From the NCBI GenBank assembly GCA_002386525.1, contig DGIS01000005.1, positions 1-64,000 of the forward strand: a stretch of DNA of 64,000 nt, written 5' to 3'. Origin of the DNA: Sphingobacterium sp. UBA4616 (GTDB lineage Bacteria > Bacteroidota > Bacteroidia > Sphingobacteriales > Sphingobacteriaceae). A program made the translations under genes and the position numbers. The notes beneath the pieces are model-generated. The model made no database searches and was not told the origin of the DNA. It saw nothing but the letters and a program-made list of their open reading frames with translations. Shown one piece after another: positions 46,614 through 55,862 of this stretch. Each line of letters starts with the position of its first letter. Position 1 is the stretch's first letter.

Positions 46614-47240
46614 ATGAGAACAAACAACTGGAGATTATTTATGCTAGGCATATTGATCGTTTTAATATCGGTTACATTTCAAAATGTATCAGCAACAATA
46701 AAATTGAATACAACGCAGCTTGATAGCGCGATGGCTTATCCTTTTGAATTAAAAGATAGGAATGGAAAGCTTATACGCATGGCGGATTTTAAAGGTAAGG
46801 TAGTGGTAATTGATTTTTGGGTAAATCGGTGTGCACCATGTTTGGCTTTGTCAGAACCGTTAGCCAAAATAAGAAAATACTATGAATCCAATAAAGACGT
46901 CGTTTTCATTGACATCAATCTGGATGATGATGCCGATGTATGGAAAAATTGTTTAGATAATGGTGATGTTCAAAAAAATCGAACTATTTACTATACCGAC
47001 TCCTTATCAATTTCTTTAAGCACAGCTCCAGAAGGTTTTTATCATCCGATCACAAGTTACTATAGCATGAAAGGAGTACCTCGGTGGATCATAATCGGCA
47101 ACGAGGGGGAAATCATAGCAAGAAATCCCCCTAGGCCGTTGCCTGAAAAGAATGGGATAGAATCCGCCGGATCGCTGAGATTTAAAGCGCTTATCAACGA
47201 ATATTTACTATCCCATAAAAAAAAAGCTAAGGTGCGGTAG
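46614..47240 (+). CDS. TlpA-like thioredoxin-fold protein
   Basis: A 208-aa protein with an N-terminal signal segment (LFMLGILIVLISVTF). The thioredoxin-like domain has VVVIDFWVNRCAPC (Cys73, Cys76) and the cis-Pro in MKGVPRWIII. It is a periplasmic or extracytoplasmic thiol-disulfide protein cotranscribed with the SusCD pair. Its end overlaps the convergent DUF6520 gene by 14 bp. Confidence 0.9.
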   Translation: MRTNNWRLFMLGILIVLISVTFQNVSATIKLNTTQLDSAMAYPFELKDRNGKLIRMADFKGKVVVIDFWVNRCAPCLALSEPLAKIRKYYESNKDVVFIDINLDDDADVWKNCLDNGDVQKNRTIYYTDSLSISLSTAPEGFYHPITSYYSMKGVPRWIIIGNEGEIIARNPPRPLPEKNGIESAGSLRFKALINEYLLSHKKKAKVR

Positions 47241-47514
47241 CAAAATCACCGTTAAATTCTCCTTGACTGACAGGCTGCGGTGAGGGAGCCTGATTTTGAG
47301 GAATTGTCAATTGGTCACTCTCAATTCTCCAGAGACAGGTGTTCGGTGTCGTAGGCTGACACTCACCGCTAGTTTCGTCTACCATACGGTATTCATTGCC
47401 TACTAATTTGTAAAGATGGGAGTCTGCTTTTTTGAAGCTATTGAACCCAAAGAATGATGCGATTGCAACGGCTACAGCTACTGTAGCTTTTGCATTAAAT
47501 TTGATTTGTTTCAT
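47227..47514 (-). CDS. DUF6520-like small secreted protein
   Basis: A 95-aa protein: a basic start and a hydrophobic signal-like segment (FNAKATVAVAVAIASFFGFNS), then a Cys-containing tail (GECQPTTPNTCLWRI). Size and layout match DUF6520 proteins that sit beside MauE/DoxX genes in Bacteroidota. It is convergent with the TlpA-like gene. The function is unknown, possibly a substrate of the redox proteins. Confidence 0.7.
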   Translation of the reverse strand: MKQIKFNAKATVAVAVAIASFFGFNSFKKADSHLYKLVGNEYRMVDETSGECQPTTPNTCLWRIESDQLTIPQNQAPSPQPVSQGEFNGDFATAP

Positions 47515-47676
47515 GACATTTTTTATGAATGATAATAATTTTGTAAATGGCTCTTCTATATAAACTAAAGGAGCTAAAGGAAAACCAGTTCTTTACTTGT
47601 CTTTTGGCAGACGGGCCCTTCCACCAAACCATCCTAGGGCTTAGCTTCTGCTGTAGCGTTTAGCATAAATATGTTT

Positions 47677-48231
47677 TTAGGTAACGTAGTTATTAGCTCG
47701 TATCCTTATACTTTCTAATAGTAGTCCTGTTAGAGCAGACACGGCAATAATGCCATTGATCCAAAGATGGCCCTTCCAGTCAACGGGGAACTCCAGCGTG
47801 CAATCGCATGGAATAAATCCCCATCTTCTTTTTAATACAAGTGCGATATACCAAGAGAAAGCCATCATAAGTAAGATTGTCAGCAAGAATCCGTAACGCC
47901 TAGTCTTTTCGAAAATTAAGAGCATGCCTGTACCAAGTTGCATTAATGGTAGGAGGTACGACAATACAACTCCATAATTATCTTCGAACGGCTGATCTAG
48001 CATAGCTTGTCGAAACGCAGTATAGTCAAAAACCTTTCTTGAGCCGACAACAATCCACAGGATTAAGAGCAAGTAAGTAATGGATTGTACCACAAACGCG
48101 CGGGGATGATTTTTACCAAAATAGATCAGTTCAAAAAATTTTGCTTTTAAAAGCGCCAATGCTACCCAGTGCCCTCTTCCCCGGTTTGGTGCCGGAGCTG
48201 TTTGCTCAATATGATTATTAACTTTATCCAT
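47677..48231 (-). CDS. MauE/DoxX-family redox-associated membrane protein
   Basis: A 184-aa protein with four predicted transmembrane helices (AFVVQSITYLLLILWIVV, VVLSYLLPLMQLGTGMLLIF, GFLLTILLMMAFSWYIALV, WINGIIAVSALTGLLL). The CDC pair is in WGFIPCDCTLEFP. MauE/DoxX proteins carry thiol redox across the membrane. It lies upstream of the DUF6520 gene on the same strand and opposite the TlpA-like gene, forming a small redox cluster. Confidence 0.85.
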   Translation of the reverse strand: MDKVNNHIEQTAPAPNRGRGHWVALALLKAKFFELIYFGKNHPRAFVVQSITYLLLILWIVVGSRKVFDYTAFRQAMLDQPFEDNYGVVLSYLLPLMQLGTGMLLIFEKTRRYGFLLTILLMMAFSWYIALVLKRRWGFIPCDCTLEFPVDWKGHLWINGIIAVSALTGLLLESIRIRANNYVT

Positions 48232-48443
48232 TGTATTAACGATTTACTTTCTGTATATACTTATTTCTACTCTACATTGGCAGTTTTGTTATATGCTAAT
48301 CCACTACCATCCCGTCAACCATCTTATACCAAAGTTCGACAGTAAAAAGCAAGTGGGATATACAGAATCTGGACTCTTGTATATACAGAATGTGGGTAAT
48401 GGATGCCAATAGCCATAAAAATGTAGAATAGGGGCGTGTCAAA

Positions 48444-49442
48444 TCATTGGTTATTGCGCTTAAAATATGCCGTTGGTGTCATGCCCGTTTGATTTTTAAA
48501 AAAGCGGACAAAGCTGCTGGGCGATGTGTAGCCGAGTTCATAGGCAATTTCGTCGGTGTGCATGCCATCCGCTATATACTTCTTGGCAAGGCGTACCATA
48601 AACGCTATTTTCAGCTCCTGGGGACTCTGTCCATAATAGCTATGGATGAGTTGATGCAGATAGTCTTTACTGATTCCAAACCGGTAAGCAATATCTTCCA
48701 GTTTAAAATCCTGGCCATGCGCTGCCACAGCCTGTTTGATGGCTGAATAGGCTGCTTTGGACTGTGCTTGCGATTGCGATATCTTCTCATACTCTTCAAA
48801 AATCTTTTCCTTCGATAGCTGGATCAGTTTCTTGATCGCCCAGAGGATATTGACCTCGCTATCCAGGTCGCCTTTTTTGATTTTTGCCGCAATGGACTTC
48901 ATCAATGAAATGGTTCGGGGGCCCACACGAAAATCAATGCTGCAGCAGGATCGCTTGTCTCCATTTCGATAGGCATCGACCAGGTGATGCAAGAACTGGA
49001 AGGGGCGCTCGTTGCCATCCCGGAAAATACTGCCGCGGAAATAAAAGTTTACAAGCGTACAGCTGCCTGCGAGAATGTATATTTCATAATCGCCTCTGGT
49101 TAAGTAGAAATAACGACCGCGATTGCAAGCGATGCTGTAACTGGTCTGCTGGCCGATATCTTTGATCTGAATTGCAGAGTCGTCACTCAAAACATAGATG
49201 ATGTGCATATCGGAGCGCTTTACCCTTACCGGGATGACGATATCGCTTGATACCGCAACATCCAGCAGGTTGATGTAGCCGAGCAGCCCATCAAACTCCT
49301 GCAGGCAGGCTTGGCCAGAGGGTTGTCGGTAGTGGCTGATCTTTCCATTGGATAGTGCTATTTGTGGCTGAATAGTCGATTCAGCAAGCGGACAGGACGC
49401 GCCAAAGACAGATTCAAGATGGAGATGTAATGCTTTTTTCAT
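48444..49442 (-). CDS. AraC-family transcriptional regulator
   Basis: A 332-aa protein. An N-terminal sensory half (beta-rich, Cys-containing) is followed by a two-HTH AraC domain at the end: FKLEDIAYRFGISKDYLHQL, then HTDEIAYELGYTSPSSFVRFFKNQTGMTPTAY (family signature, about residues 280-325). It is divergent from the LytTR-like gene across 306 bp and could regulate either side. Confidence 0.9.
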   Translation of the reverse strand: MKKALHLHLESVFGASCPLAESTIQPQIALSNGKISHYRQPSGQACLQEFDGLLGYINLLDVAVSSDIVIPVRVKRSDMHIIYVLSDDSAIQIKDIGQQTSYSIACNRGRYFYLTRGDYEIYILAGSCTLVNFYFRGSIFRDGNERPFQFLHHLVDAYRNGDKRSCCSIDFRVGPRTISLMKSIAAKIKKGDLDSEVNILWAIKKLIQLSKEKIFEEYEKISQSQAQSKAAYSAIKQAVAAHGQDFKLEDIAYRFGISKDYLHQLIHSYYGQSPQELKIAFMVRLAKKYIADGMHTDEIAYELGYTSPSSFVRFFKNQTGMTPTAYFKRNNQ

Positions 49443-49748
49443 TCGCTTTAGGCGTATAAGTTTCCCCCGGCCAGGATTGCGGGATGATCATGGGGAGTGA
49501 TTTTTCGATAAGGTCCAATTGCTTTCCTACTGTTTTAAATTTTTATTTATCTGATTACTATTTAGTATAAATATGGCGTTTATTTGGTCACGGATGCAAG
49601 TGTAGTGTCCTAACCTCCGCTATTTTGGAGGATAATTTTCCTTTTAAGCGCCGTAAATCAGTTTTTAGTAAATTTTATTTAGTAAATTGGGTGATTAAAT
49701 AATAACATAATAACAACCTAAACCAATTAAGGGAATTTGAATGAGCTT
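49443..49748. other. Divergent intergenic region between the AraC and LytTR-like genes
   Basis: 306 bp without a gene. It carries a small hairpin CCTCC/GGAGG (49614-49631) and must contain both promoters. No exact TAnnTTTG box was recognised. Confidence 0.4.
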
Positions 49749-50780
49749 ATGAAGGGATTAAAACTAATTGCGCTGAGCCTGCTTATCGCCGTGCTTTTTA
49801 ATTTGATCGGAACGAACGAAATCGGGCTAAAGCCTTTTTGGCCGCCCATGTCTTGGACCTATGTATTCCAGTTTGCCCTATCCATCCTCTTGCCTGTGCT
49901 GTTTACGCAGGCGCTCCTAAAAGTTTTTTGGACCCATTGGCAGAAGCAATATCCCGATCTGAAACTGCTCGATAACGGCAAGATCAACACCAAGAGTTTG
50001 CCCCGTACTAAGCGCATCAGCGCGATTCTATATACCGCCGCAGGGAGTATATCCATGCACCTGGGTTGCATGTATGTGTTGTTTGATCGCATCGACGGTC
50101 AGGATAAGCTGTTAAGCATCTATTGCTTGTATTATTTGCCCTGGGTGAGTACGGGGTTGGTCGCCAATGCAATCGTTGTTTTCTGTAAAGGCAGGCTATG
50201 GTGGCTAACGTCGGAAAACGTAATGGTCTTATTTGAAAAGGAGATTATGGCGCAGCATCGCCTTGTTGAAAATAACAGCGAAAGCGCAGCGCGCCCGCAA
50301 CTGCCGACGGTGTCGGATGCGTATATCGTACCCGGTTTTCTTTTTGATGTGCTGTATAATAGCAGCCCCTTCAATATCGAAAACTTGCAAAAAGATGCGG
50401 TACGGATGTTTGATGTACCCTTCTATTTTTCGCATAAAAGAAAAAAAGAACTCATTCTGATCGACGGCAGCCGAGTGGACGGCAGTCATTTTGTGCAGGA
50501 GCTGGAACAGCTGGGGCTCGACAAATGGTACTTCCGTATCAGTAAAACGTGCCGGGTGAATATGATGCTCGTGCGTTATCCGGTGGATCCGTATGCGACG
50601 CATCTTGAGTTTAGAAAAGAGGTGTTCGATTATCTGCATACAAAGATGTCGGAACTGGAAATCATGAGCCTACTGCTCGTCACCGAATGGATGCGTAAAG
50701 AAAAAAAACTAAAGGATTTTATCGATAACCTTCATACACTGCGGCATGAGAACTGGGATCGCCTTATACCGCTAAACTGA
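49749..50780 (+). CDS. Membrane-anchored LytTR-like regulator
   Basis: About 343 aa from the ATG at 49749 (a TTG at 49737 is a weaker start). Four transmembrane segments lie in the first 170 aa (for example LKLIALSLLIAVLFNLIG and WTYVFQFALSILLPVLF). A C-terminal LytTR-like DNA-binding fold has KELILIDGSRVDGSHFVQELEQL and YFRISKTCRVNMMLV. It probably senses at the membrane and binds DNA directly. Neighbours do not reveal its target. Confidence 0.65.
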   Translation: MKGLKLIALSLLIAVLFNLIGTNEIGLKPFWPPMSWTYVFQFALSILLPVLFTQALLKVFWTHWQKQYPDLKLLDNGKINTKSLPRTKRISAILYTAAGSISMHLGCMYVLFDRIDGQDKLLSIYCLYYLPWVSTGLVANAIVVFCKGRLWWLTSENVMVLFEKEIMAQHRLVENNSESAARPQLPTVSDAYIVPGFLFDVLYNSSPFNIENLQKDAVRMFDVPFYFSHKRKKELILIDGSRVDGSHFVQELEQLGLDKWYFRISKTCRVNMMLVRYPVDPYATHLEFRKEVFDYLHTKMSELEIMSLLLVTEWMRKEKKLKDFIDNLHTLRHENWDRLIPLN

Positions 50781-51216
50781 TGTATCCCGGAATTGTAAAC
50801 TGAGATAGACCAAGCGCGGCAGCCTGCCAGTTAGTCAACCAGTCAGTCAGCCAGCCTGCACCCGATGATCTGTTCCATATCGCAGCGCTGATAGTGTCGT
50901 ATTTCCATTGATTGCCCAACTTTCTTGGCACTTTCTCCCGACCAACTCCTGCCTTTACAATAATCTTGCTCGTATTGGGCTCAGCTTTTCCTCGGAATAA
51001 ATTCGAGCAGCGCCCGATGCCGTCCCGATGAAATCCCGATGAAAGCTGGGAGTTGATAGGGAATTGATTGCGTGTTAACTTTGCAATGCTATCGATCTTT
51101 TTGTTGCTAGAAAACTCAACGTTGAGACAAATTTGGTCTGTAATCGGTCAGGCGATGCTTTTCGGGCAGCTGTCAGTCTTTAGGTGATTTGCTTTTTGTT
51201 CTTGATTTAGAGTTTT
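50781..51216. other. Gene-free stretch with short repeats
   Basis: No supported gene. Short repeats of CCAGTCAGTCAGCCAG type lie near 50819-50855, and three CCCGATG repeats near 51013-51045. No terminator with a T-run is seen. Confidence 0.4.
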
Positions 51217-52152
51217 TTATCTTTTTCCAATTTCCGAAAACAACCTATCGACATCTTTCTTGGCAAACAGTCCGGTTCCCTCTGCCATTGTGGTCGCCGA
51301 GCCGCAGGCGATGCCCATCTGAAGGACCTGTTCGAGATCGCCCTCTTGGGCTAAGACAGACACCATTCCGGCGACCATACTGTCACCAGCGCCCACAGTA
51401 CTGCGTACTTTTACCAGTGGGGAAGGTAGCTGGATTTTTTCTGTTTCGGAATACAAGATAGCGCCCTGTGCACCTAGCGAGACCACGATCAGCGTTGCTT
51501 TACCCTCCGATATGAGCTGCTGGGCTGCCATGTCCAGATCAGAATGTCCCAATTCCTCTTTCCCTACAAGCGCAGCAAGCTCCCCGGCATTCGGTTTGAT
51601 TAAAAAGACACCTTCCTCCAATGCAACGTGGAGTGAATCGCCAGAGGTATCGACAATTATTTTACTGCCCTTGGTTTTGTACGTATGGATCAGTGACCGT
51701 ATAAACTCGGGCGGTACACCAGCCGGCATACTACCGCTGATAACGACAAAATCCGGAATATACTTCAGTTCCGCAATTGAGGCCATGATCCCCTCGAGCT
51801 CGTTGGATTCAACGTGTTCTCCTGGAAAGCCGAATCGATATTGCTGATTGGTTGAACGGTCAACCACAATAAAATTTTCGCGGGTTTCGCCATTTACCCG
51901 GATAGGATCGACGGCAATATCTTCGAGCTTCAATAAGCCTTCGAGCAAGCTGCCAGTCTTTCCACCAGATGTAAAAAGGGCAGTAGAAGCCAGGCCGAGT
52001 CTCTTCAAAGCCCGCGATACGTTAATTCCGCCGCCACCTGGTTGGTATATCGGTTGTTCACAGCGCAATTTCTTTTCGGGAACGATATGCTGTACGCTGC
52101 TACTCTTGTCTACGGATGGATTCAGGGTGATTGTTAAAATAGATTTTGCCAT
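51217..52152 (-). CDS. PfkB-family sugar kinase (1-phosphofructokinase-like)
   Basis: A 311-aa ribokinase-fold enzyme. The family's first signature is PGGGGINVSRALKRLG (about residues 38-53) and the second is STVGAGDSMVAGMV (about 257-270), with the catalytic Asp in GAGD. The LNPSVDKS start is typical of 1-phosphofructokinase or tagatose-6-phosphate kinase. It phosphorylates a hexose phosphate in the cytoplasm. No PTS or aldolase gene is adjacent. A 28-bp piece of its 5' coding region recurs at 55102-55129. Confidence 0.88.
   Translation of the reverse strand: MAKSILTITLNPSVDKSSSVQHIVPEKKLRCEQPIYQPGGGGINVSRALKRLGLASTALFTSGGKTGSLLEGLLKLEDIAVDPIRVNGETRENFIVVDRSTNQQYRFGFPGEHVESNELEGIMASIAELKYIPDFVVISGSMPAGVPPEFIRSLIHTYKTKGSKIIVDTSGDSLHVALEEGVFLIKPNAGELAALVGKEELGHSDLDMAAQQLISEGKATLIVVSLGAQGAILYSETEKIQLPSPLVKVRSTVGAGDSMVAGMVSVLAQEGDLEQVLQMGIACGSATTMAEGTGLFAKKDVDRLFSEIGKR
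52059..52086. repeat. 28-bp direct repeat inside pfkB (partner at 55102)
   Basis: Identical over 28 nt to 55102-55129, with weaker similarity for ~18 further bases. The two copies bracket the arsenic operon. Confidence 0.75.
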
Positions 52153-52393
52153 TTTTTTACGTTATAATTGCGATTCAGAGATAAAATAGTTCATTGTCGA
52201 AATGCACTAGCCGATAATTTAAATAAAGCTACTGATTATTGTTGATAGTGTGCGGCCTTATCCACCGAACTTAAAACGAGCGGTTGAAGGAAGCCGGATC
52301 GTCGTCAAGACACCTTCATCATCCGTTAAAGGAACCTTGTAGATTCTGGGCACGTAGTTGAAAGCACGAGAAAATGCCAACCGCCATAAAAAA

Positions 52394-52413
52394 AGCCATG
52401 CGTGGGCATGGCT
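52394..52413 (-). terminator. Intrinsic terminator of the arsenic operon
   Basis: Perfect 8-bp stem AGCCATGC/GCATGGCT with loop gtgg, followed on the minus strand by seven T (52394-52388). It begins 24 bp past the Acr3 stop. Confidence 0.88.
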
Positions 52414-52436
52414 CAATGATACAAGTGGTCGTCAGC

Positions 52437-53483
52437 TTAAACAGTGGATGGGGAAGTGAAATACTTCCTCCGGAACCAAAAAGCCAGATTAACCAGTGCG
52501 ATCAAGGCAGGAACTTCAACCAATGGGCCAATCACGCCGACAAAAGCCTGTCCGCTATTAATACCAAATACGCCGATGGCAACAGCTATAGCCAGTTCAA
52601 AGTTGTTTCCCGCGGCAGTAAAAGCAATTGCCGTACTCTGCGAATAATCTGCGCCAACTTTCTTGCCAGCGATAAAGCTAACAACAAACATCAACGCAAA
52701 GTAAATCACCAATGGAACAGCAATGCGCAGTACGTCGAAAGGAAGCTGGAGGATCATTTCCCCTTTAAGGCTGAACATGACGACAATGGTGAACAGCAAA
52801 GCAATCAGTGTAACCGGAGAGATAAACGGAATAAAACGTTCCTGAAACCAGTTTTCACCTTTTAATGCAATGAGTCCATACCTACTGAGGATTCCAGCAA
52901 GGAAAGGAATACCCAGATATATGCCGACGCTTTTTGCAATCTCCCGAATTGAAATATCAACAGAGAGCCCCGATACGCCAAACAGCGGCGGCAATACAGT
53001 AATAAATAGATAAGCGTAAAGACTGTACAGCAGTACCTGAAAAATACTGTTGAGCGCAATCAGACCAGCAGCATATTCCCTGTTTCCATCAGCAAGCTCG
53101 TTCCAGACAACAACCATTGCGATACACCGGGCCAGCCCGATCAGTATCAGTCCTGTCATATACTCCGGATAACCGTTCAGGAAAAGGAGGGCCAAAACAA
53201 ACATCAATACCGGACCGATCACCCAGTTCAGCACCAGCGAGGTGCCCAGCACCTTAACATTTCGGAAAACCTTTCCAATATGTTCATAGCGTACTTTGGC
53301 CAATGGCGGATACATCATCAGGATCAGACCGACTGCCAGCGGAATATTCGTTGTTCCGCTGTTGTAACTGTTTACCCAGGTGGAGAAGGAGGGAAAGAAA
53401 TTCCCGAGCAAGATTCCAGCGGCCATCGCCAAAAAAATCCATAGTGTAAGGTACCGGTCAAGAAATTTAAGTTTCGACTGCAT
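52437..53483 (-). CDS. arsB: ACR3-family arsenite efflux transporter
   Basis: 348 aa from the ATG at 53483 ([17 protein letters not shown]). A longer open frame to 53648 overlaps arsC and is not the likely start. Ten transmembrane segments are seen. The conserved Cys of ACR3 pumps is in [20 protein letters not shown], and [21 protein letters not shown] is the late signature. It exports arsenite. It is 4 bp downstream of arsC and is the last gene of the operon. Confidence 0.93.
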   Translation of the reverse strand: MQSKLKFLDRYLTLWIFLAMAAGILLGNFFPSFSTWVNSYNSGTTNIPLAVGLILMMYPPLAKVRYEHIGKVFRNVKVLGTSLVLNWVIGPVLMFVLALLFLNGYPEYMTGLILIGLARCIAMVVVWNELADGNREYAAGLIALNSIFQVLLYSLYAYLFITVLPPLFGVSGLSVDISIREIAKSVGIYLGIPFLAGILSRYGLIALKGENWFQERFIPFISPVTLIALLFTIVVMFSLKGEMILQLPFDVLRIAVPLVIYFALMFVVSFIAGKKVGADYSQSTAIAFTAAGNNFELAIAVAIGVFGINSGQAFVGVIGPLVEVPALIALVNLAFWFRRKYFTSPSTV

Positions 53484-53487
53484 GGGC

Positions 53488-54105
53488 CTAGAGTTTAATG
53501 GTATGGAAAACATAGAACATCGCTGTTGCGATCTGAAGACTCCGCTGGTGGTAAATCTGGACCTGTTCCTGCGTTCCGTCTGATACCTTGGGATCTTCAA
53601 AAGTGAGGGGGATGCGCTTTTCTGCTCCGGCAATAAAAGGACAGCCACCGTCCGCCTGGGAGCAGGTCATAATTGCCGCAAAATCAGTTGAGGGGTTGAA
53701 CGGACTGTCATACTTTTTTGAAAATCCGATCATGGGTACCGCATTGTCGCTGCTCTTTATAGCATATACCGGATTATTGCTGTCGGCAATCTTTAAGATC
53801 TGAAAGCCCTGGGCTGTCAATGTTTTTGCAACCTTTGGGAACAGCGCCGTTTCTTCTGTACCACCGGAGTAGCAACAGACATTCGGTATCTTGAAATAAG
53901 TGGCGGCAGTTTGCGCCCACACCTGAGCTAAATGGCTCCGGCGCGAGTTGTGGGTGCAGATAAAGTTCAGGTTTACAGGTCGCCCTGCAGTGACCTTCTG
54001 CTGGATAAAATCTATCAGGAGCTGTAAGGAGGCTTTGCGTTCTTCATCAGCGAACTGTTCCCATCCCAACTTTCCGATCGTATCTGATAATGTAGGATAC
54101 ATCAT
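53488..54105 (-). CDS. arsC: Arsenate reductase of the low-molecular-weight phosphatase type
   Basis: A 205-aa protein with an N-terminal extension of about 45 aa. The CX5R loop is [18 protein letters not shown], followed by [19 protein letters not shown] and [18 protein letters not shown] regions with the further Cys of thioredoxin-coupled ArsC. It reduces arsenate to arsenite for export. It lies between the DUF6428 gene (14 bp upstream) and acr3. Confidence 0.85.
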   Translation of the reverse strand: MMYPTLSDTIGKLGWEQFADEERKASLQLLIDFIQQKVTAGRPVNLNFICTHNSRRSHLAQVWAQTAATYFKIPNVCCYSGGTEETALFPKVAKTLTAQGFQILKIADSNNPVYAIKSSDNAVPMIGFSKKYDSPFNPSTDFAAIMTCSQADGGCPFIAGAEKRIPLTFEDPKVSDGTQEQVQIYHQRSLQIATAMFYVFHTIKL

Positions 54106-54119
54106 GCGAGTTTAATGGT

Positions 54120-54593
54120 TTAGCAGCATCCCGAACCCGGCGTGCAGCTGGATGATTGATTAACAGATAGCTCAATAAGATTCTTTTTTTGTTTTTCAAC
54201 TGGAATACCACAGGCATCCTCCGCAAGACAAGCAGTTGTGCGGCTTTTTAAAACAAAAGTCTTCCCATTGAAATCAAGTCCATATTTACCAATGGTATCG
54301 CGCTGATATTCTACTTCGATCTCTGCATCTTCCATTCCCAACTTTTCTTCCGAAAGGTTAATAATGTGGAGCAGCTTGGCGGGTTTCAGGCGGTGCTCAT
54401 AATCATCGGCATTCCAAAGCTGAAAGTTTACCGTTTTCTCCTGACGGATAACACCGCCACAGTCAATAAAATTTTTTGTGATCTGGCCCACTTCGGTTAC
54501 GTGGAAGTGCTCGGGAACCAATGTTCCGTTATCCAATTGGAATTCAATGTTTTCCAATGTTGGGAGGATTGCTTTGATTTCGGATAGTCTCAT
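54120..54593 (-). CDS. DUF6428-like protein of the arsenic operon
   Basis: A 157-aa soluble protein (FQLDNGTLVPEHFHVTEVGQ, then NFIDCGGVIRQEKTVNFQLW). The C-terminus is Cys-rich (SSSCTPGSGCC), which could bind arsenite. Genes of this family sit in Bacteroidota ars operons between arsR and arsC. An ArsR-type operator lies 28 bp upstream, so it starts its own transcript. The function is unknown. Confidence 0.78.
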   Translation of the reverse strand: MRLSEIKAILPTLENIEFQLDNGTLVPEHFHVTEVGQITKNFIDCGGVIRQEKTVNFQLWNADDYEHRLKPAKLLHIINLSEEKLGMEDAEIEVEYQRDTIGKYGLDFNGKTFVLKSRTTACLAEDACGIPVEKQKKNLIELSVNQSSSCTPGSGCC

Positions 54594-54621
54594 GGTATTG
54601 GATTTAAATTAGTGTAATTAT

Positions 54622-54641
54622 ATATTGCAATATTACGATAT
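54622..54641. promoter_or_regulatory. ArsR-type operator before the DUF6428-arsC-acr3 genes
   Basis: ATATTGCAATATTACGATAT, 19 of 20 bases identical to the site before arsR (55009-55028). Two 6-bp arms with an 8-nt spacer. Confidence 0.82.
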
Positions 54642-54660
54642 CGATGGGTAAAAAAAAGCG

Positions 54661-54993
54661 CTACAAACAGCAGCTCTTTACTTTTACCTCCTGGTTAAAG
54701 AAAGCATTGAAATTGCGCTGCACCGACTTCCATACCGCTTCGTCAATACAATAACAGACAGACTTTCCTTCGATAGTGCCCTGAATAATACCTGTAGCTT
54801 TGAGTTCCTTTAGATGCTGCGAAATGGTTGCCTGGGCAAGTCCCAGTTCATCCACAAGATCATTGCAAATACAGGCTTTCTTATCGATAATGTACTGAAG
54901 TATGGCGATCCTTGCAGGGTGGCCCAATACTTTGAATGCCGAAGCCACTTTATTCTGCTCGTCCGTAAAAATCTCTGTCTTGGTAAGTCCCAT
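54661..54993 (-). CDS. arsR: ArsR-family repressor
   Basis: A 110-aa winged-helix protein. Cys residues in KKACICNDLVDELGL correspond to the metalloid site, and the recognition helix is LAQATISQHLKELKATG. An extra CC is at the C-terminus. It should release its two operators when arsenite or antimonite binds. It lies upstream of the rest of the operon. Confidence 0.93.
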   Translation of the reverse strand: MGLTKTEIFTDEQNKVASAFKVLGHPARIAILQYIIDKKACICNDLVDELGLAQATISQHLKELKATGIIQGTIEGKSVCYCIDEAVWKSVQRNFNAFFNQEVKVKSCCL

Positions 54994-55008
54994 AGTGAAG
55001 CTTATTTA

Positions 55009-55028
55009 ATATCGCAATATTACGATAT
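55009..55028. promoter_or_regulatory. ArsR-type operator before arsR
   Basis: ATATCGcaatattaCGATAT, a perfect 6-bp inverted repeat with an 8-nt spacer, 15 bp upstream of the arsR start. It supports autoregulation. Confidence 0.85.
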
Positions 55029-55101
55029 TAATAATTAAGATACAAAGGGAAATAAAAAATGTCAGCTTAATTAGTTCTTAGTTGCTGAACAGATTGACTA
55101 G

Positions 55102-55129
55102 CACAGCGCAATTTCTTTTCGGGAACGAT
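55102..55129. repeat. 28-bp pfkB fragment beside the arsenic operon
   Basis: Exact copy of 52059-52086. It is non-coding here and lies between arsR and the 188-aa gene, marking a probable junction of the inserted or rearranged ars segment. Confidence 0.75.
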
Positions 55130-55149
55130 GGGTTGTACACGGCTACTGA

Positions 55150-55716
55150 TTATTCCTGTTGGTACATGAGGTCTTTGCTGAGGCAGTGCTCTTCCCAAGG
55201 TATTTCTATAAGCCGGCTATGTGCATTTTGCGGAATGATACGCTTTGCTGTTGGTAGGTAAAAATGGGTTTTATTTCCGTTTCGCAGGGTGTCGCGTAAT
55301 TCGGGGATCTTTTTGAGGTTGCGCTGCAAAGCTGCAAAAAATGCTTTTGCGGATTTGTCGGCTTGCTTCATAATTTGCCGCAAGTGGATGATTTCTCTTG
55401 TCCGGTCTGTTTCATAACCGCCGCTTCCTGCAAGGGTATATTCGGCTACAGGCGAATCGTAAAAGATCCCGGAGCTTGTAATAGCTTCCTGATCGGAAAA
55501 GGGATAGGTGGACAGGAAAAATCCATGATAATCCGCTGATGCTATGCTTTTCAAAAATGCCGACTCATTTTCTTGGCTATATTTGATGTATTTCCGCTTG
55601 CCCGATTGGCGGTTTATCGTCTCAATATAAGCATGCGCACCATGTTTTTCCATCGTTTGGCCACAATACTGAAAAAACAGTTCTGCAGGTATGGCAATCC
55701 AAAAGTATTGGCTCAT
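55150..55716 (-). CDS. Hypothetical 188-aa protein
   Basis: A soluble protein, not recognised. It has FWIAIPAELFFQYCGQTMEK and a Lys/Arg-rich middle, YSQENESAFLKSIASADYHG, with a TRE-IIHLRQIMKQADKS helix. It stands alone on the minus strand. No motif suggests an activity. The frame quality and a clear ATG support it being a real gene. Confidence 0.65.
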   Translation of the reverse strand: MSQYFWIAIPAELFFQYCGQTMEKHGAHAYIETINRQSGKRKYIKYSQENESAFLKSIASADYHGFFLSTYPFSDQEAITSSGIFYDSPVAEYTLAGSGGYETDRTREIIHLRQIMKQADKSAKAFFAALQRNLKKIPELRDTLRNGNKTHFYLPTAKRIIPQNAHSRLIEIPWEEHCLSKDLMYQQE

Positions 55717-55862
55717 TTTCTTTTCTGTATTTAAATTAACTCATATAGGATGTTCGAGCTCTAAGTAGCAAAGTCCGCGCCTGATTTTACTTGGAGGTTG
55801 ACGTGGTTATTTATTTTTTATTATCTTAACTGAACGAAAGATAAAGAAACAGACTTAAAATA

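Noticed and set aside
50819..50855. CAGTCAGCCAG repeats as a CRISPR or regulatory array
   Set aside because: Units are too short and irregular, with no spacers.
53484..53648. N-terminal extension of the arsenite transporter
   Set aside because: It overlaps arsC in another frame; the ATG at 53483 gives a start typical of the family and a 4-bp gap.
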